A DNA stretch of 64,000 nt. It comes from Heloderma charlesbogerti. Lineage: Eukaryota > Chordata > Lepidosauria > Squamata > Helodermatidae. Below are positions 11,910 through 23,724 of the stretch, in pieces. The notes beneath the pieces are model-generated. The model did not search any database, had not been told where the DNA came from, and saw only the letters and a program-made list of their open reading frames with translations. Both the position numbers and the translations under genes were made by a program. Every line of letters starts with the position of its first letter. Positions within the stretch are counted from its first letter, which is position 1. The stretch spans positions 1,674,001 to 1,738,000 of the forward strand of contig JANEZZ010000404.1 in assembly GCA_026122225.1 (NCBI GenBank), given 5' to 3'.

Positions 11910-12056
11910 TTTAACAGCATCATCTTTTAGGATTTTAAATAGCTCAGCTGGAATACTGTCATCTCCACTAGCTTTGTTGTTAGTAATGCTTCCTAAGGCC
12001 CACTTGACTTCACTCTCTAGGATGTCCGGCTCAAGTTCAGTGACCTATCAGGGACA

Positions 12057-12597
12057 TTAAAATCTTTCCTGTATAGTTTGTCTGTCTGTGTATTCTTTCC
12101 ACCTCTTCTTAATCTCATCTGCTTCTGTTAGGTCCCTGCCTTCTTTGTCCTTGATCATGCCTGTCTTTGCACAAAATGTTCCCTTGAGATCTCCGATTTT
12201 CTTGAAAAGATCTCTAGTCTTTCCCATTCTGTTGTTTTCCTCGATTTCTTTGCATTGTTCATTTAAGAAGGCCTTCTTGTCTCTCCTTGCTATTCCCTGG
12301 AACTCTGCATTCAGTTGGAAATATCTTCCCATTTCTCCCTTGCTTTTTGCTTCCCTTCTTTTCTCAGCTACTTGTAAAGCCTGACAGCCACTTGGCTTTC
12401 TTGCATTTCTTTTTCTTTGGGATGGATTTCGTTGCTGCCCCCTGAACAATGTTACGGACCTCCGTCCATAGTTCCTCAGGCACTCTGTCTATCAGGTCTA
12501 ATCCCTGAAATCTATTCCTAACCTCCAATGTATATTCATAAGGGATATGATTTAGGTCATACCTGAATGGTTTAGTGGTTTTCCGTACATTCTTCAA
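12057..12597 (-). pseudogene. BovB linker between endonuclease and reverse transcriptase
   Basis: Two overlapping minus-strand frames (12597-12364 and 12449-12057) carry the BovB linker. The first has KTTKPFRYDLNHIPYEYT, RFQGLDLIDRVPEELWTEV and IPKKKKCKKAKWLS. The second has KRREAKSKGEMGRYFQLNAE, IARRDKKAFLNEQCKEIEEN and MGKTRDLFKKI. A frameshift lies between them at about 12400-12440. The region is lysine-rich and has no known catalytic role. Confidence 0.85.
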
Positions 12598-13059
12598 TTT
12601 AAGCCAAAATTTTGCAAGAAGCAGCTCATGATCTGAGCCACAGTCAGCTCCAGGTCTTGTTTTTACTGACTGTATGGAGCTTCTCCATCTTTGGCTGCAA
12701 AGGACATAATCAATCTGATTTCGATATTGATCATCTGGTGATGTCCATGTGTAGAGTCGCCTCTTGTGCTGTTGGAAAAGAGTGTTTGCTATGATCAGCG
12801 TTTTGTCTTGGCAAAACTCTATTAGCCTTTGTCCTGCTTCATTTTGTACACCAAGGCTGTGCTTGCCTGTTATCCCGGTGATTTCTTGACTTCCTACTTT
12901 AGCATTCCAATCCTCTATGATGAAGAGGACATCTTTTTTTGGTGTTAGTTCTAGAAGGTGTTGTAGGTCTTCATAGAACCGATCAACCGCAGCTTCTTCG
13001 GCCTCAGTGGTTGGGGCATAGACTTGAATTACTGTGATGCTGAATGGTTTGCCTTGGAT

Positions 13060-13533
13060 TCATACTGAGATCATTCTGTCATTTTTGAGATTGTACCCCA
13101 GTACTGCTTTTCCCACCCTTTTGTTGACTATGAGTGCTACTCCATTTCTTCTGAGGGATTCTTGCCCACAGTAGTAGATATAATGGTCATCTGAATTAAA
13201 TTCACTCATGCTTGTCCATTTTAGTTCGCTGATTCCCAAGATGTTGATGTTCAATCTTGCCATCTCATGTTTGACCACCTCCAGCTTACATTGATTCATT
13301 GACCTTACATTCCAGGTTCCTAAACAATATTGTTCTTTACAGCATCGGACTTTCTTTTCACCACCAGACACATCCACAGCTGAGTGTCCTTTCGGCTTTG
13401 GCCCAGCCGCTTCACTCTTTCTGGCGCTACTTGGAAATTCCCTCTGCTCTTCCCCATTAGTATATTGGACACCTTCTAACCTGAGGGGCTCATCTTCCAG
13501 CATCATATCTTTTAGCCTTGTGATATGTTCCAT
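13060..13533 (-). pseudogene. BovB endonuclease N-terminal part
   Basis: This 157-codon frame holds the beginning of the apurinic/apyrimidinic-like endonuclease. CLGTWNVRSM (about residues 90-99) carries the Asn of the first catalytic motif, and NILGISELKWTSM (about 115-127) carries the Glu of the second. FNSDDHYIYYCGQES and RRNGVALIVNKRV follow. In the intact family this domain nicks the target DNA to prime reverse transcription. The frame ends early at 13060; the remainder of the endonuclease continues in other frames to about 12600 (for example the region coding for the ...DYILC-type block) and is not translatable as one piece. Confidence 0.88.
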
Positions 13534-13545
13534 GGGATTTTCTTA

Positions 13546-15240
13546 GCAATTTCATTTGCTTAGCTCTTGCTAAAACTGAATGGGATGTGAAATTCTGCTT
13601 TATCTAGAAGGAGGAAGATGGGGTTGGGCAACTTTATTTAGACCTATGTATTCTAGTGATGAAAAATTATTTATGTGGCCTGGTTTATACATCACAGCAA
13701 CTCAGAGGTTTTTTTAAACTCTAGGTTACTATGACCAAGCTAGTGTGCTAATGCATGAGGCTGTGCCTTTCTCACTTGACTCCTCTTGACAGGGGGAATG
13801 GCTAAGCAAGCCAGAGACTCTCCGTCCGTGGTTTGGTTAGCATGATGTATGAACAAGGAACTCTGGCTTTTCCCCAACGTGATATTGGACTAAGCACCCA
13901 GTGAGCCTGCCTGGGGAGAACATTCCAGTGGCAGAGTGCCACAGCCAAAAAGGCCCTCTCCCCAGTCACCAGCCCTCTTGTCTCATCCTGTGGTGATACC
14001 CAGAACAAATTCATTCATTCATTCATTCATTTCATTTCTGTACCACCCAATAGCCGAAGCTATTCTTTCCCAATGGCCAGAGATTCCTCACTGCTGCCCT
14101 AAAAGGTGGACTAGAAATACTTTAAATAAACAAAGAACTAGTGAAGCCTTTCAGAGCTCTCTTGGGACATCAGTGAACTGCAGCTTACAATATTTTGGCT
14201 GCTGTTTCTGCATCCCAAACGTTATCTTTCTCTTGGCATGAAGTCAAGGGAACAAACGAGAGCCAGAGACCCAGACCCACCCTGCCAAGGACTTGGGACC
14301 ATCCTGCCTTTTCTCTGGTGTTCCCGACTTCACCTGTGCAGGGAAAGGCTGAGCTGTTTTGCCTTCAAGTTTTCTGCTTCTGCCTAGCTAATTATTCTAA
14401 AAGGTCCCTGTTTCTCTTGATTTGTTCTGCAAAACTCAGAACAACTGGTGAACAGTGATGTAGCTGTGTTGCTATTGGTAGGAATTTTCAAGATGGTTAA
14501 ATAAAGTCACGAAAATCTTTTAGCATTTGGAGTGGGAAAGAAAAAAGTATTTCTTAGAGCGGCCTGTGTTTTTGATGTTTTTTAGAACCTTACTTAATTC
14601 TCTGTGGGGTGTTCTTTGGGAAAAGAGAGGCATCTTTGCAAGGCCCTAGATGGGTTTGCATAGTAATTGAGCATTGGTTAGACACAGCATCTGTATCATG
14701 TGAGCCAATAAGAAATGAGATACAAGCAATTTACAGAAGAAATATGTCATATTTACCAGGTCAAACACATTTTGTACATAATGGGGCATGTTCTTGTGTG
14801 CTGCAGTGGAAGGAGAGTTTCTAAGGCAGGTAAATGGCCTGTGCAGGCCTATGTGTATTCTGTGTAGAGTAAAAAAAAAAAAAAAAAATCTGTATCAGGT
14901 AATCTGCATTCTGTAACCTATATAAATTATGCAGATATACTCAAATCGCATAATTTCTTTTGCATATGTTAAGCTGCAATTGTCATTATCTTATTCTAGT
15001 GGTATGGCTCTGAAATTATGCTTGAACGTAAGCAGGTGATGCCTGCTGAACTCTCAGAAGCCCAAGAGTCAGCTGAATAAGATTTCCAGTGATGGGGAAG
15101 CAGAATGCAGCTCCCTTTTCATAACCCTTCATCCCTTTCCATGATTGTCAAGACAAATTCTGCAAAATTAAGGATGTTGTAAATTTGCAGAATGTTTATA
15201 TGAGGCAGAATTGGGCACGGAACACATCCCTGAAACTGTA
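13546..15240. other. Unique stretch with small repeats
   Basis: No gene is seen. There is an (ATTC)n microsatellite at about 14010-14030, joined to a short L2/SINE-like tail ('tttctgtaccacccaatagccgaagct', split) at about 14031-14085, and a 20-base A run at about 14870-14888. The rest shows nothing I recognise. Confidence 0.4.
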
Positions 15241-15249
15241 TCTTACCAG

Positions 15250-15845
15250 AAACGGTGTGCCCACAGCCCTAACTTCTCTAGAGCTGTTATGTGGGAAGCA
15301 CTGCCAAAGTTGCAAAGACGATTCTTAAGCTAAGCTCCTTCTCTGGAGATTCTGCACATCCTGTTGCATCAAAGCATTTCTGGGTTGCAGGGAGAGGAGT
15401 GCATCCAAATGCCTCCAGCTCTGTTCCACCAACAGAAGTACTTCAGGGCAGATTTCTGAAAATTCCATTTCAAAGTAGATTGTGTCCATTTAAGGCAGGA
15501 GGCCATGAAACTCTGACACATGTACTTTTATATTGCAGTTTTTAGATGTCTACATCTCGACGTCTAAAAATTGCAATTTTTAGAAGAGATGTCATATAAT
15601 TTATCCTCTTCTGACTAATTTAGCAGGGCATCCAGCTGAAAGACAGGTAATGCACGGTCTATCAGATAAGGTCCCCCATATCGCTGACCAGGTGGCTAAC
15701 TTTTTCTCTAATTGCCATGTGTATAAGAGTTCAACTGATTGACTGTATCAGCTAAATTGGATAAATTGCATTTTTTGTGTTATGTTTGAGTTTTGTATTT
15801 TAATCTGAACGGGTCATGATCATAATAAAGAGACTAACTGATTGA
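15250..15845 (+). mobile_element. Non-LTR retrotransposon C-terminal fragment and 3' end
   Basis: The plus frame ending at 15545 encodes LCPFKAGGHETLTHVLLYCS, which matches the Cys/His motif (C..C or CP-K, then H....C) found at the C-terminus of several non-LTR reverse transcriptases. The following region codes, in broken frames, for a 'ADQVANFFSN'-like block. The segment ends in an AATAAA-containing tail followed by short GATTGATTG repeats (15823-15848), a typical LINE 3' end. The clade is not certain; an R4-like element is one possibility. A small inverted repeat around 'cgacgtctaaaaattgcaa' (15530-15590) interrupts the frame. Confidence 0.55.
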
Positions 15846-16059
15846 TTGGTATAACTGTTGTGGTAGAAAAAGCTTCGTTTCATCCCATTTCCCTGAACAA
15901 AAGGTGCTTTGTTGCACATGGCAAAAACCACGCAGATGGAAGCGGGAGATGGAGTTGTGTGCCTAGGCTGTCAGGGGTCCGAGTCTGTTTGCAAATACGC
16001 GTGCTCCACACAGAGCAGGCCTCTGGTCAGCAGCTGGCCTTCCTTGGAAATGAGTGAGG

Positions 16060-16545
16060 GCAGTGCTGTCTCCAGGATTTGGAGGGCGCTTGGGCAAGAG
16101 ACATTCAATAGGTAGACTCGCTCAGTGAGTCTGGCTTCTCACCACTATTGCCACCAGCTCCTCCTCCTCCTCCTGGCTACCTCTTGCTTGCCAGGTGGAG
16201 AGCCTGGGAGCACGCAGGCCGCGGCATCTCCTGCCCTCCTCCTCACCGCCGCCGCTGCCTGGGCCAGAGCGAGGGGTCGGGGAACAAGCAGGTCCCACTG
16301 GCGCAGAGGAGGGGCAACTCCAGGGAGTTCTTGGCAGGAGGCCCTTTGGCAGGGCCCCACCGTGCCTGCATCTGAGGCCAGCTCTGGCTGGTGGGGCCCT
16401 GCCTCAACTTCCGCCACCCCGGAAGTGGCCTGCCAGCAAGTTTGTAGCCATGCCACTTTCTCCCAAAGGCTGGGACAAGCTGGAGTCTGTATTTGGCCCA
16501 AAGGCCTCCAGTTCCTGAGCCCCCCCCCGCCCCCCATGGTAGGCC
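16060..16545 (+). repeat. GC-rich dispersed repeat, copy 1
   Basis: This region and 52190-52440 share a long ordered set of words: gtgctg-ctccag, gggcaagaca, cctcctcctcc, ctcttgcttgccagg, ggagagcc, ggcggcatctcctgc, ccgctgcc and gggccagagcgagggg. The open frames here on both strands (up to 161 codons) result from low stop-codon density in GC-rich DNA. No protein family motif is seen. It looks like a transposable element or a retrocopy fragment of unknown type. Confidence 0.6.
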
Positions 16546-16887
16546 CAAGAGTTAATGGGAAAGCAAATAACTTCATATACGCTGCCCATTGGATAAACAG
16601 TGGTTTTTAAAATAAAAACTTGCTTTGGATATTTTTAATAGAAAAGCAGGATATGAAATATTTTAAAGCAATAAATAAGCACACTCATAAACTCTCCATA
16701 ACCTTTACATATAGCGGCAGCTTTCCTTGAGAGCTTCTTTCAGGGTTTCCAAATAAACCCAGCCAAAGACCCCCTCTCTTGTAAGAACTGCTGCTTCTGT
16801 CCTAGCCATGCAAGGGTGAGAGAGGCGTCCACTAGCAACCTTCTCTTCAGTGACTGTTAAAGGTCCCTTTGATGGCACGGGGGAGGA
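16546..16887. other. Short unique stretch
   Basis: Nothing recognisable lies between the GC-rich repeat and the CR1 tail. Confidence 0.4.
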
Positions 16888-17275
16888 CGGATCATAGAAA
16901 AGGGTTGGAAGGGGTCTACAAGGCCACCGAGTCCAACCCCCTGCTCAATGCAGGAATCCAAGTCAGAGCATCCCTGACAGGTGGCTGTCCAGCCTCGTCT
17001 TGAATGCCTCCAGCATGGGAGAGCCCACCGCCTCCCCAGGTAATATGTTCCATTGTCGTATTGTTCTTACAGTCAGGAAGTTTTTCCTGACATTCAGTTG
17101 GAATCTGGCTTCCGGTAACTTGAGCCCATTCTTCCACTCTGGGATGATGGAGAAGAGATCCCGGCCTTCCTCTCTGGGACAACCTTTCAAGTACTTGAAG
17201 AGTGCTATCCTATCTCCCCTCGGTCTTCTCTTCTCAAGGCTAAACAGGCGCCGTTCTTTCAGTGCCTGAGGCTTT
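16888..17275 (-). mobile_element. CR1 LINE 3' end
   Basis: On the minus strand the frame at 17379-16963 reads LFSLEKRRPRGDRIALFKYL, then FQLNVRKNFLTVRTIRQWN, the conserved C-terminus of CR1. The 3' end at about 16890 ('atcatagaaaagggttggaa') is the CR1 tail. The element is 5'-truncated at about 17275 and is not functional. Confidence 0.9.
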
Positions 17276-20035
17276 CTGTTTTGTGCCTCACAGCACCTGG
17301 TATTGTGGACTGTAATGGCATTCTGGATGTGGTGAGACATTTGGCATGATGCTGCCTGAGTGTAGTGAACGAATAGCATGGCTCTTGCTGGTGGGGGGCC
17401 TTGAGCATAGAAGTCAGGCCGCTGGCCCCTTTGGAGTGCCGTGCTGTTTACTCCGACTGGCAGGAGCTCTCCCTGGGTTCCTTCCCAGCTCTGCTTCCCA
17501 AGCTCTTTTTAAGTGGAGATGCTGGGGATGGAGCCAGGGCCTGATCTAGGCAGAGCATGTGCACTGGGCGATGGTCCTTTCCCAGTTAAAGAAGACTGCT
17601 GGGGAAACAGAAGCCCGTCGTCCACAGGTGCTCTCTCTGAATGATTGTGTCCCACTTTGGCTATTGCTATTCTGCTGCCCCTCTGCTTCTCCTGTTGATC
17701 CCCAAAATTTGCTGTGGAAGAAATCAGAGCAACCTAATTGCCATTCATGAATCCATTTTTTAATGATGCCAATTAGGAATAGTTTATTAGCGACCAGCTT
17801 GAAAAGCATCAGGGAGGCTAATTTACCATAGGAGGCCTTTCATGTGCTTTGCAGTCTGGGCTCTGTATCCAGGATCCAAATGAGATCGCCAGAGGAATGA
17901 ACCTGCTATTTAAAAGCTAATTTGTATACAGGAAGTTTAAGCCTGAATATTCCTAGTGATGAAAAATGCATTATTTGGTCTTGTTAAGGTGCCTGGCTTC
18001 TTTTGAAAAAATGAAGCCCTGCTCTTGTTCTTTGCACTTAAAATATGAGCAATGGGCTCTTTGGGGGTTGGGGGAGGTCTGTCTCCATGGTGGCATATCC
18101 CCCCCCCCCTTGCAGGGGCTGTGAGGGAAATATCAATATTACTGCCTTCAAGGCCTCATGGGTTTGTCTTTGGATCAAATGCTGTCCTTTTGGAGGCTGG
18201 CGCCCATAGGCAGGCTGGGTATATTCAATGTGCTCAAAATAGTGGATGGATGGATGGATGGATGGATAGATAGATAGAATCTTCTCTTTAAATACAGGGC
18301 GGAGAAAACTGAAAGGGGAAGGAATGGGAACAAAGGGAGAAGGAAGGAGGAAGTGTTTACTGTTTGTATTGTAGTGAAAAAGGAAAAGAAAGGAAAAGCT
18401 AAAACTGTTAATAGCAATCAATCAATAGAAAGATGAGATTGGCAGAGTATTTGAGTAGTGATATAGGCAACACCTCCAACATATCGGAGGCACTGTTTCA
18501 TGTCCTTAGCTAAGGTTCCTTATCTTGTCTGATTGTGGTTATGTCTTGGGGAAATTCCAGAAAAGTGCAGGTTTGTGCTAGATGCCTGTGTTTAGCTTGC
18601 AAATCCATAATAAAATCAGGGCACCCAGAAGGGGAGAAAATAAATCTAGACCCCTGCCAAAGGCACACTTCCCCGACCTGCCCAATACATGTGACGACAG
18701 CAGACCGGTTTTTCAGTTCGGGCCTAATCGTGTCTACAGCAGGGTGTGGAGATGCTGAATCCTCTTTCCTCTACAGTCTATCCACCAAAGCCAAGCCCCC
18801 AGCTCTGCATCCCTCCCAGCCAGGTTCTGATACTAGAAGTGAGAGAGAGGACTGGGGATGGGCAAGGTGGCATGATGAGGAAGTGGCGGGTGCCGTTTTT
18901 GCCTTGATGTTACACCTCCTGCTTAAGTTGCTCAAGTTAAGCAGATGAAGGTCTGCTATCACATGTAGTTTGAGCCTAATTCTATACCTAGAAAAGGCTA
19001 ATTATGCAATTGGAATGAATGGTTCAAAGTTCTTAGGCTTGAATTTTGGAGGTGGTTTTTTTGTGTGAACAATTCTGCTTCTCTTAGCCAAGTTTACAAG
19101 CAGGGAACTATTTAGAACAGCAGCATGCCACCCCCCGAAAGAAGAACAACTGGCAATCCCTCTTTTCCTTTGACTTCTAAGACTTCGCCAAACATTGTCA
19201 TACATTTTCAAACTCCAAGAGGGCTAGAAAGTTGAATTCCATATGTGTTCTTCTGCATGGACACATTCTGGAGAACGATTGATGGCTGTGGCTTCCTATC
19301 CTGCAGTAAAAGATGCACAACGGGGCAGTCTAGTTGCACATTCCTTGTGGTTCCTCTGTGGAGCTGCTCACCAGATTGAAATTATGTAATATTTGACACC
19401 ACCATTTTAGTTCTGTAGACTGTGTTTAATGAGCTGTTTTTTCTGAGAGGTTCAAGCCCACTGTTTATTTGTCAGAGTTTCGCACGCCTTGTAGTTTAGT
19501 TACAGCGCCAAGGCAACAATGCTAAATTAGATCCTTATGTTGACAGCCCGTCATATTGTGTGGCAAGGGTGCATTAGCAGAAACCACATTAAAATACTTC
19601 TGGTACTTTGGAACATTTTGGTACACACTTTCAACGCTCGTTTCATTGCAATGCAGAGTTTTTGCCACTGCAGCGAGGGAAGAAAGCTCTTAGCTTAATT
19701 GAACCGGGTGTCTTAATACAGCAGCTCATCAGTCAACAGCCAGAGTCCGTTCCTTCCGTTATGGTTAATTGTATTTCTCTCCAGGGCTTAGCAAGATCAA
19801 TGGTACTGATAGAAGATATTCAGCATTTCCACTACCCCCCTCCGGTAGTTATGCAGATAAACAATGGCTGGTGGTAGTAAACTAGCTCAGAACAATTAAA
19901 AAAAACTTATTTTGGGAGAGATAGAAGGAAAAGGGTTTCTGAGGTTTAGTATCCATCAGTGAAGGCAAATTACTTCAGGTAGGCAGGAAGTGGTCCTTAG
20001 GACATAAAAAGCCTGGCTGGATGAGACAGAGACCT
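17276..20035. other. Unique stretch
   Basis: No coding exon can be supported. It contains a (TGGA)n/(GATA)n microsatellite at 18243-18278 and C runs near 18105. Frames at 18535-18948 and 19608-19877 have no family motif. See the separate entry for 17690-18035. Confidence 0.4.
17690..18035. promoter_or_regulatory. Candidate conserved non-coding element
   Basis: The stretch is AT-rich, free of recognised repeats and dense in TAAT/ATTA and AATTAGG-type words (homeodomain-like), with 'ccattcatgaat' and 'gcatttat'-type words. These are features often seen in deeply conserved enhancers. This is an impression from composition only; no alignment was possible. Confidence 0.2.
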
Positions 20036-20398
20036 GGTTCGCACGTAACGAAAAGCCAACATGGGGGAATTTCCCCGTGGGGCTTCTTGTCAAGGCGGTG
20101 GCTGCCATTTTGAATGTTCAAGTTGTGGTGGTAGTGTGCTGTAGTTTGTCAATCCATGCGAACCTGGCGAGGGCAGTTGTTGGGGTGCTTGACAAGCCAC
20201 CTGCAACCCTAAAACAGCCCATGGGTTCTGGGTGACTTGTCAAGCACCCCAACAATCCATCCTCACCGGGTTCGCACGTAACTAGAAGCTATGGCACCCC
20301 CTCACCATGCACCTGAATATTCAGAATGGTGGCTGCCACTGCAACGAGAAACCCCATGGGGAAATTCACCAACAGAGGCTTCTCATTATGTGCGAACC
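20036..20398. mobile_element. Double palindromic MITE with GGTTCGCAC ends
   Basis: There are four copies of the word GGTTCGCAC or its complement. 20036-20164 starts GGTTCGCACGTAACG and ends GCGAACC; 20269-20398 starts GGTTCGCACGTAACT and ends GTGCGAACC. Between them (20165-20268) is an inverted repeat around 'ttggggtgcttgacaag' and its complement. The whole is therefore either two adjacent short inverted-repeat elements or one large composite foldback. There is no coding capacity. Terminal duplications are not clear, so the superfamily is open. Confidence 0.65.
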
Positions 20399-21362
20399 TG
20401 CTCAGAGGGTCCAGCAGCTGTCTCCATCAGTGTTCAGCCAGATGCCTCTGGAATCTCCCGATCAGAGAGAAAGGTGGTGGCTGCCCTGTTGTTTATTTAG
20501 TACAGGGATGGGGAATCACTGCCCTCTGGGTCAGATGCAGGCCACAACTCTGGTGGAGAGCAGGAAAGTGGAGGAGGGGAGCTCCGTTTTCTCCACTTTC
20601 AGCTGTTTTCTAGCAGCCAGTGTGAGATAATGGGGGAAGTGAAGTTTAAACACTTATATCTGTTTGCCTCCATCACAGAACTCAGGGTGGCAAACATGAG
20701 GTTCAAAGGTGGTCTCCCAGCCAGGCACTGGCTGAGTCATGTGCCCTCCGACTACACCCTGGGCTGGGACTAATGAGCATCTGGTAATTGGAAGTATTCT
20801 CATTCTCTCTCTCTCTCTCTTTCTCTCTCTCAGTAGAGAAATTCAGTTTATCTAGCATAGCAGTCTATCCTCCATGAATTTGTTTAATCCTGTTCTTTTT
20901 TTAAAGGCATCTCGACCAGTGGCCATGTCTACATCTTGTGTAGGAGGCAGCCAAAGTTAAACACTTCTGATCCCATTGATTTCAGTGTGAGAGCTCATGT
21001 TCTCTTCATTGACATCGATAGGACTGACTCCCTTCTGGACTGCCAAGTTTATACTGGAGCAGGTCTAAAGCACAAAAATTATTAGCTTTCTTTTCGGGTT
21101 GCATGGGGTTTTGGACTTCTCTTAAAGCACAGTATGTCAACAGCCACTGGCTATAGTGTTTGTTTTTCACAATTCAGACTGAGGTGCCAAGGATTTTCAT
21201 GGCTGCCAAACTAGCTAGGAGAACAGCCTGCATTGTCCTTTTGACAGTTTATCCCAAGCAGAATTGTCTTGGGGAAAACAATATAGTCCATTTTTACTAA
21301 TACAATAACACTTGATTAAACACAGGAATGCTGAGCCACATTTATGTTAAGTCCAACTCTGA
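20399..21362. other. Unique stretch with (CT)n
   Basis: A (CT)n microsatellite lies at 20804-20831. No gene or known repeat family was recognised in the remainder. Confidence 0.4.
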
Positions 21363-21749
21363 AACTATTATTTATTAATTAAATTTATATCCTGCCTTTC
21401 TATTAAAATTAGTGCTCACGGTGGCTAGCAATAAAATACAAATAACATATCAAAATTACAATTAAAAAATTAAATCCCATCAAATTAAAACACACCCCAA
21501 TAAAAACATCAAATGAAAGTGCATCAGTAAAAAGGAAAAACCAAGCACACACTATATTAAAACTTGCTTCAGCAGAACATCAGCTTAGATGCCCAAAGCC
21601 TGTCCAAATCAAATGTATTTGCCAGCCAGCAAAAAAACCACAGAGTCCCAACATGGGCCTGCCTTGGCAGGGAGTTCCAGAGCCTGGGAGCAGCCACGAA
21701 GAAGGCCCTTTCCTGTAGTACTGCCAAATGCGCCTCTAATAATGGCAGG
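21363..21749 (-). mobile_element. L2-like LINE, 3' segment
   Basis: It begins on this strand with the TTTATTAATTAAATTTATAT / 'cctgcctttct' tail common to L2-family ends. It continues (minus-strand sense) into the C-terminal region, visible as 'gcagggagttccagagcctgg..gcagccacgaagaaggccct'. The element is interrupted here by a solo LTR and resumes at 22345. It is the outermost host of a nested set reaching about 23880. Confidence 0.6.
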
Positions 21750-22339
21750 TGTCAAGGTTCCCGTTATGACCTGGACCCCCTGAGCAACCCCTTAAAGATC
21801 TCTTGCCTCCTTAAGAGTCCCACCTTCCTTCTTTTAAACTTCCTCTTCCCAGTAAGGTGGAGTTTAGGTGGGAGATGTGGGGCGATTGACACTCTAGACA
21901 CAGGGTTTAACCACAACAGTTTACTAGTAGATTTAAAGCAAACAAATTACAACTAAAGGTATTTACACAATAAAGCTGAGAGATACAAAAGGCATTCAAA
22001 GAAAACAAAAGTTGCAAAAAGCAAGTTCCTTTACCCTAGCTGTCCTTAGACCTTTTTAGGCTGCTTCTTCTTGCTCACTCTTCAGACTCTGCTCTCACTT
22101 CAGGCTCTGGCTGTCTCTGCCCGTACTGGCTCTCGCTCTCTTTATGTACCCTCCTCCCTCAAAACGGAAAGTACTGCTTCAAACCTGAAGAAATGAAACT
22201 TAAGTGGAGAAATGAAACTGACACTTAACTGGAGAAATGAAACTATTCCTCTCGCTGTTACTCCCTCCCAACAGAAAACTCCAGGCCTCTAAGCCTGACC
22301 TTTCCCCCCTTTTGCCTCTGTAGGCCTCAAACCTTCACA
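21750..22339. mobile_element. Solo LTR (590 bp) with 5-bp target duplication
   Basis: The segment begins TGTCAAGGTT and ends AACCTTCACA, short imperfect inverted ends with the TG...CA signature of LTRs. It is flanked by the direct repeat GCAGG (21745-21749 and 22340-22344), the 5-bp duplication made by many LTR-element integrases. Removing it restores continuity of the surrounding L2-like LINE. An AATAAA word is at about 21970, and on the minus strand an ACATAAAG word could be the TATA region, so orientation is undecided. No internal retroviral or Gypsy coding region is left, as expected after LTR-LTR recombination. Confidence 0.8.
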
Positions 22340-22864
22340 GCAGGATAGAGAGAAGGGCCTTTCCTGAGGATCTACCTGAGCAGGCCCACATGGGAGAATG
22401 TGGTCTTTCCGATAGCCCAATCCCAAGTCATATAGGGCATTATAGGTCATTTTTGAACTGTGCCCGGAAATGGATTGGTAGCCTGTGAAGCTGTTGTAAA
22501 AAGGAAGTCGCATTCTCCTTATGTCACACCTGGTCAACAGTCTGGCTGCAGCATTCTGGACCAGCTGAAGTTTCTGAACAGTTTTCAAAGGCAGCCGTGT
22601 GCAGAGTGAGTTACAGTAGTCCAAATGGGATGTAACTAAGGCATGTCTGACTGTGGCCAGATCAGACATCTCTAGGAATGGGCACAGTTGGTGCATTAGC
22701 CTCAGCTGTGCAAGCGGACTCCTGGCCACCACCGAGACCTGGGCATCCAGGTTTAGAGCTGAATCCAGGAGTCCACCCAAACTGTGAACCACTGTGTGTC
22801 TTCAAAGGGAGTGTGAACCACTCCAACACAGGTTGAAACTCTATTGCCTGATCTTCCTTTTGAC
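22340..22864 (-). mobile_element. L2-like LINE, reverse transcriptase C-terminal segment
   Basis: The minus frame at 22792-22289 carries the block typical of L2 reverse transcriptases after the catalytic core: ATVRHALVTSHLDYCNSL, LPLKTVQKLQLVQNAAARLL and, degraded, SSKMTYNALYDLGLGY. The catalytic motifs themselves are not in this piece. It is split by the solo LTR on one side and by the palindromic hAT element at 22865 on the other. Confidence 0.75.
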
Positions 22865-23716
22865 TAGGGATGTACGAAAGTCACTTACCCGGTCCCGCAG
22901 CTTGCTTCGCGGTGGGGGGGAGGCGCTTCGCTTCTCCCCCCGAAATTCAGGCTGAGTGGGGGAGGCGCCCCACCTCGCCCGGCCGAAATTCAGGCTGGGG
23001 GGGAGGTGCCCTGCCTCGCCCGGCCGAAATTCAGGCTGGGGAGAAGCGCCCCGTCTCCCCGGCCGCGAAATACAGAAGTAAAACAACAACAACCCCGTGA
23101 TAGGCTATGTAACGATTTACGCAGCCTATCACGGCTAGATTTCCAAAGTCAGCCGTGATAGGCTACGTAAATCGTTAAGTAGCCTATCACGGGTGACTTT
23201 GAAAGAAAAAAAAAGCGTGTACGCAAATGGCGGCGCCCCATGGGGCGCCGCCATTTGCGTTCCTTAGTTTGGCACGTCTAGTCTACGTAAAGATTTATGT
23301 AGACTACTGGGACCAAATAAGGAACGCAAATGGCGGCGCCATTTGCATACATGCTTTTTTTTTTTTTCAAAGTCACCCGTGATAGGCTACGTAACAATTT
23401 ACGTAGCCTATCACGGCTGACTTTGGAAATCTAGCCGTGATAGGCTATGTTAATCGTTACGTAGCCTATCACGTTGTTTTTTTTTACTTTACTTTGTAAT
23501 GGCGGCGGCAGCAGCCGGTCGGAAGACAGGCTGCCGCCCCCGCCCCTGACTAAACGCCGCCGAACCGCCGCCGGGACCCGCCGCCGGGAGGGACATTCGC
23601 CGGTAAGTCCCATCCCGCGGGGGGGTGGCGGAGAATTTCACCGCCGATTTCAGGGGGCCGAATGCGTTGGCACTCGGCCCCCTGAAGATTCGGGGAGAAA
23701 TTCTCCACCATTCCTA
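22865..23716. mobile_element. Palindromic non-autonomous hAT-like element, copy A
   Basis: The ends are TAGGGATGT... and ...CCATTCCTA (inverted), flanked by the perfect 8-bp direct repeat CTTTTGAC (22857-22864 and 23717-23724), which indicates hAT-type transposition. Inside, left to right, are: a CpG-rich block with about three tandem copies of a unit around 'cggccgaaattcaggctgg'; hairpins on the word TAGGCTACGTA (about 23096-23134 and 23153-23192); a hairpin on 'cgcaaatggcggcgcc' (about 23221-23260); a central 'gtctacgtaaagat' hairpin (about 23281-23304); then the same hairpins in reverse order to about 23473; and a CpG-rich GGCGGC block. No transposase is present. The open frames are GC artefacts. 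Confidence 0.9.
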
Positions 23717-23724
23717 CTTTTGAC

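Larger units (their letters stand above)
10511..13545 (-). mobile_element. Near-complete BovB (RTE-clade) LINE
   Basis: Read on the minus strand, this is about 3.0 kb of a BovB element: a start region with an ATG at 13533, then endonuclease, linker, reverse transcriptase and C-terminal region, down to the 3' end (the GTTGTTCAGTCG word near 10513). That is close to the usual length of the family, so little is missing. The reading frame is broken several times (near 13060, 12600, 12400, 12050, 11520 and 10970), so it cannot make the full polyprotein. BovB is widespread in squamates and ruminants and is known for horizontal spread. Its presence is the main support for a squamate origin here. No clear target duplication was found. 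Confidence 0.93.

Noticed and set aside
16125..16610. 161-codon plus frame and overlapping minus frame in GC-rich DNA
   Set aside because: Open on both strands because of GC content, shared with a second locus at 52190, no family motif and no splice context.
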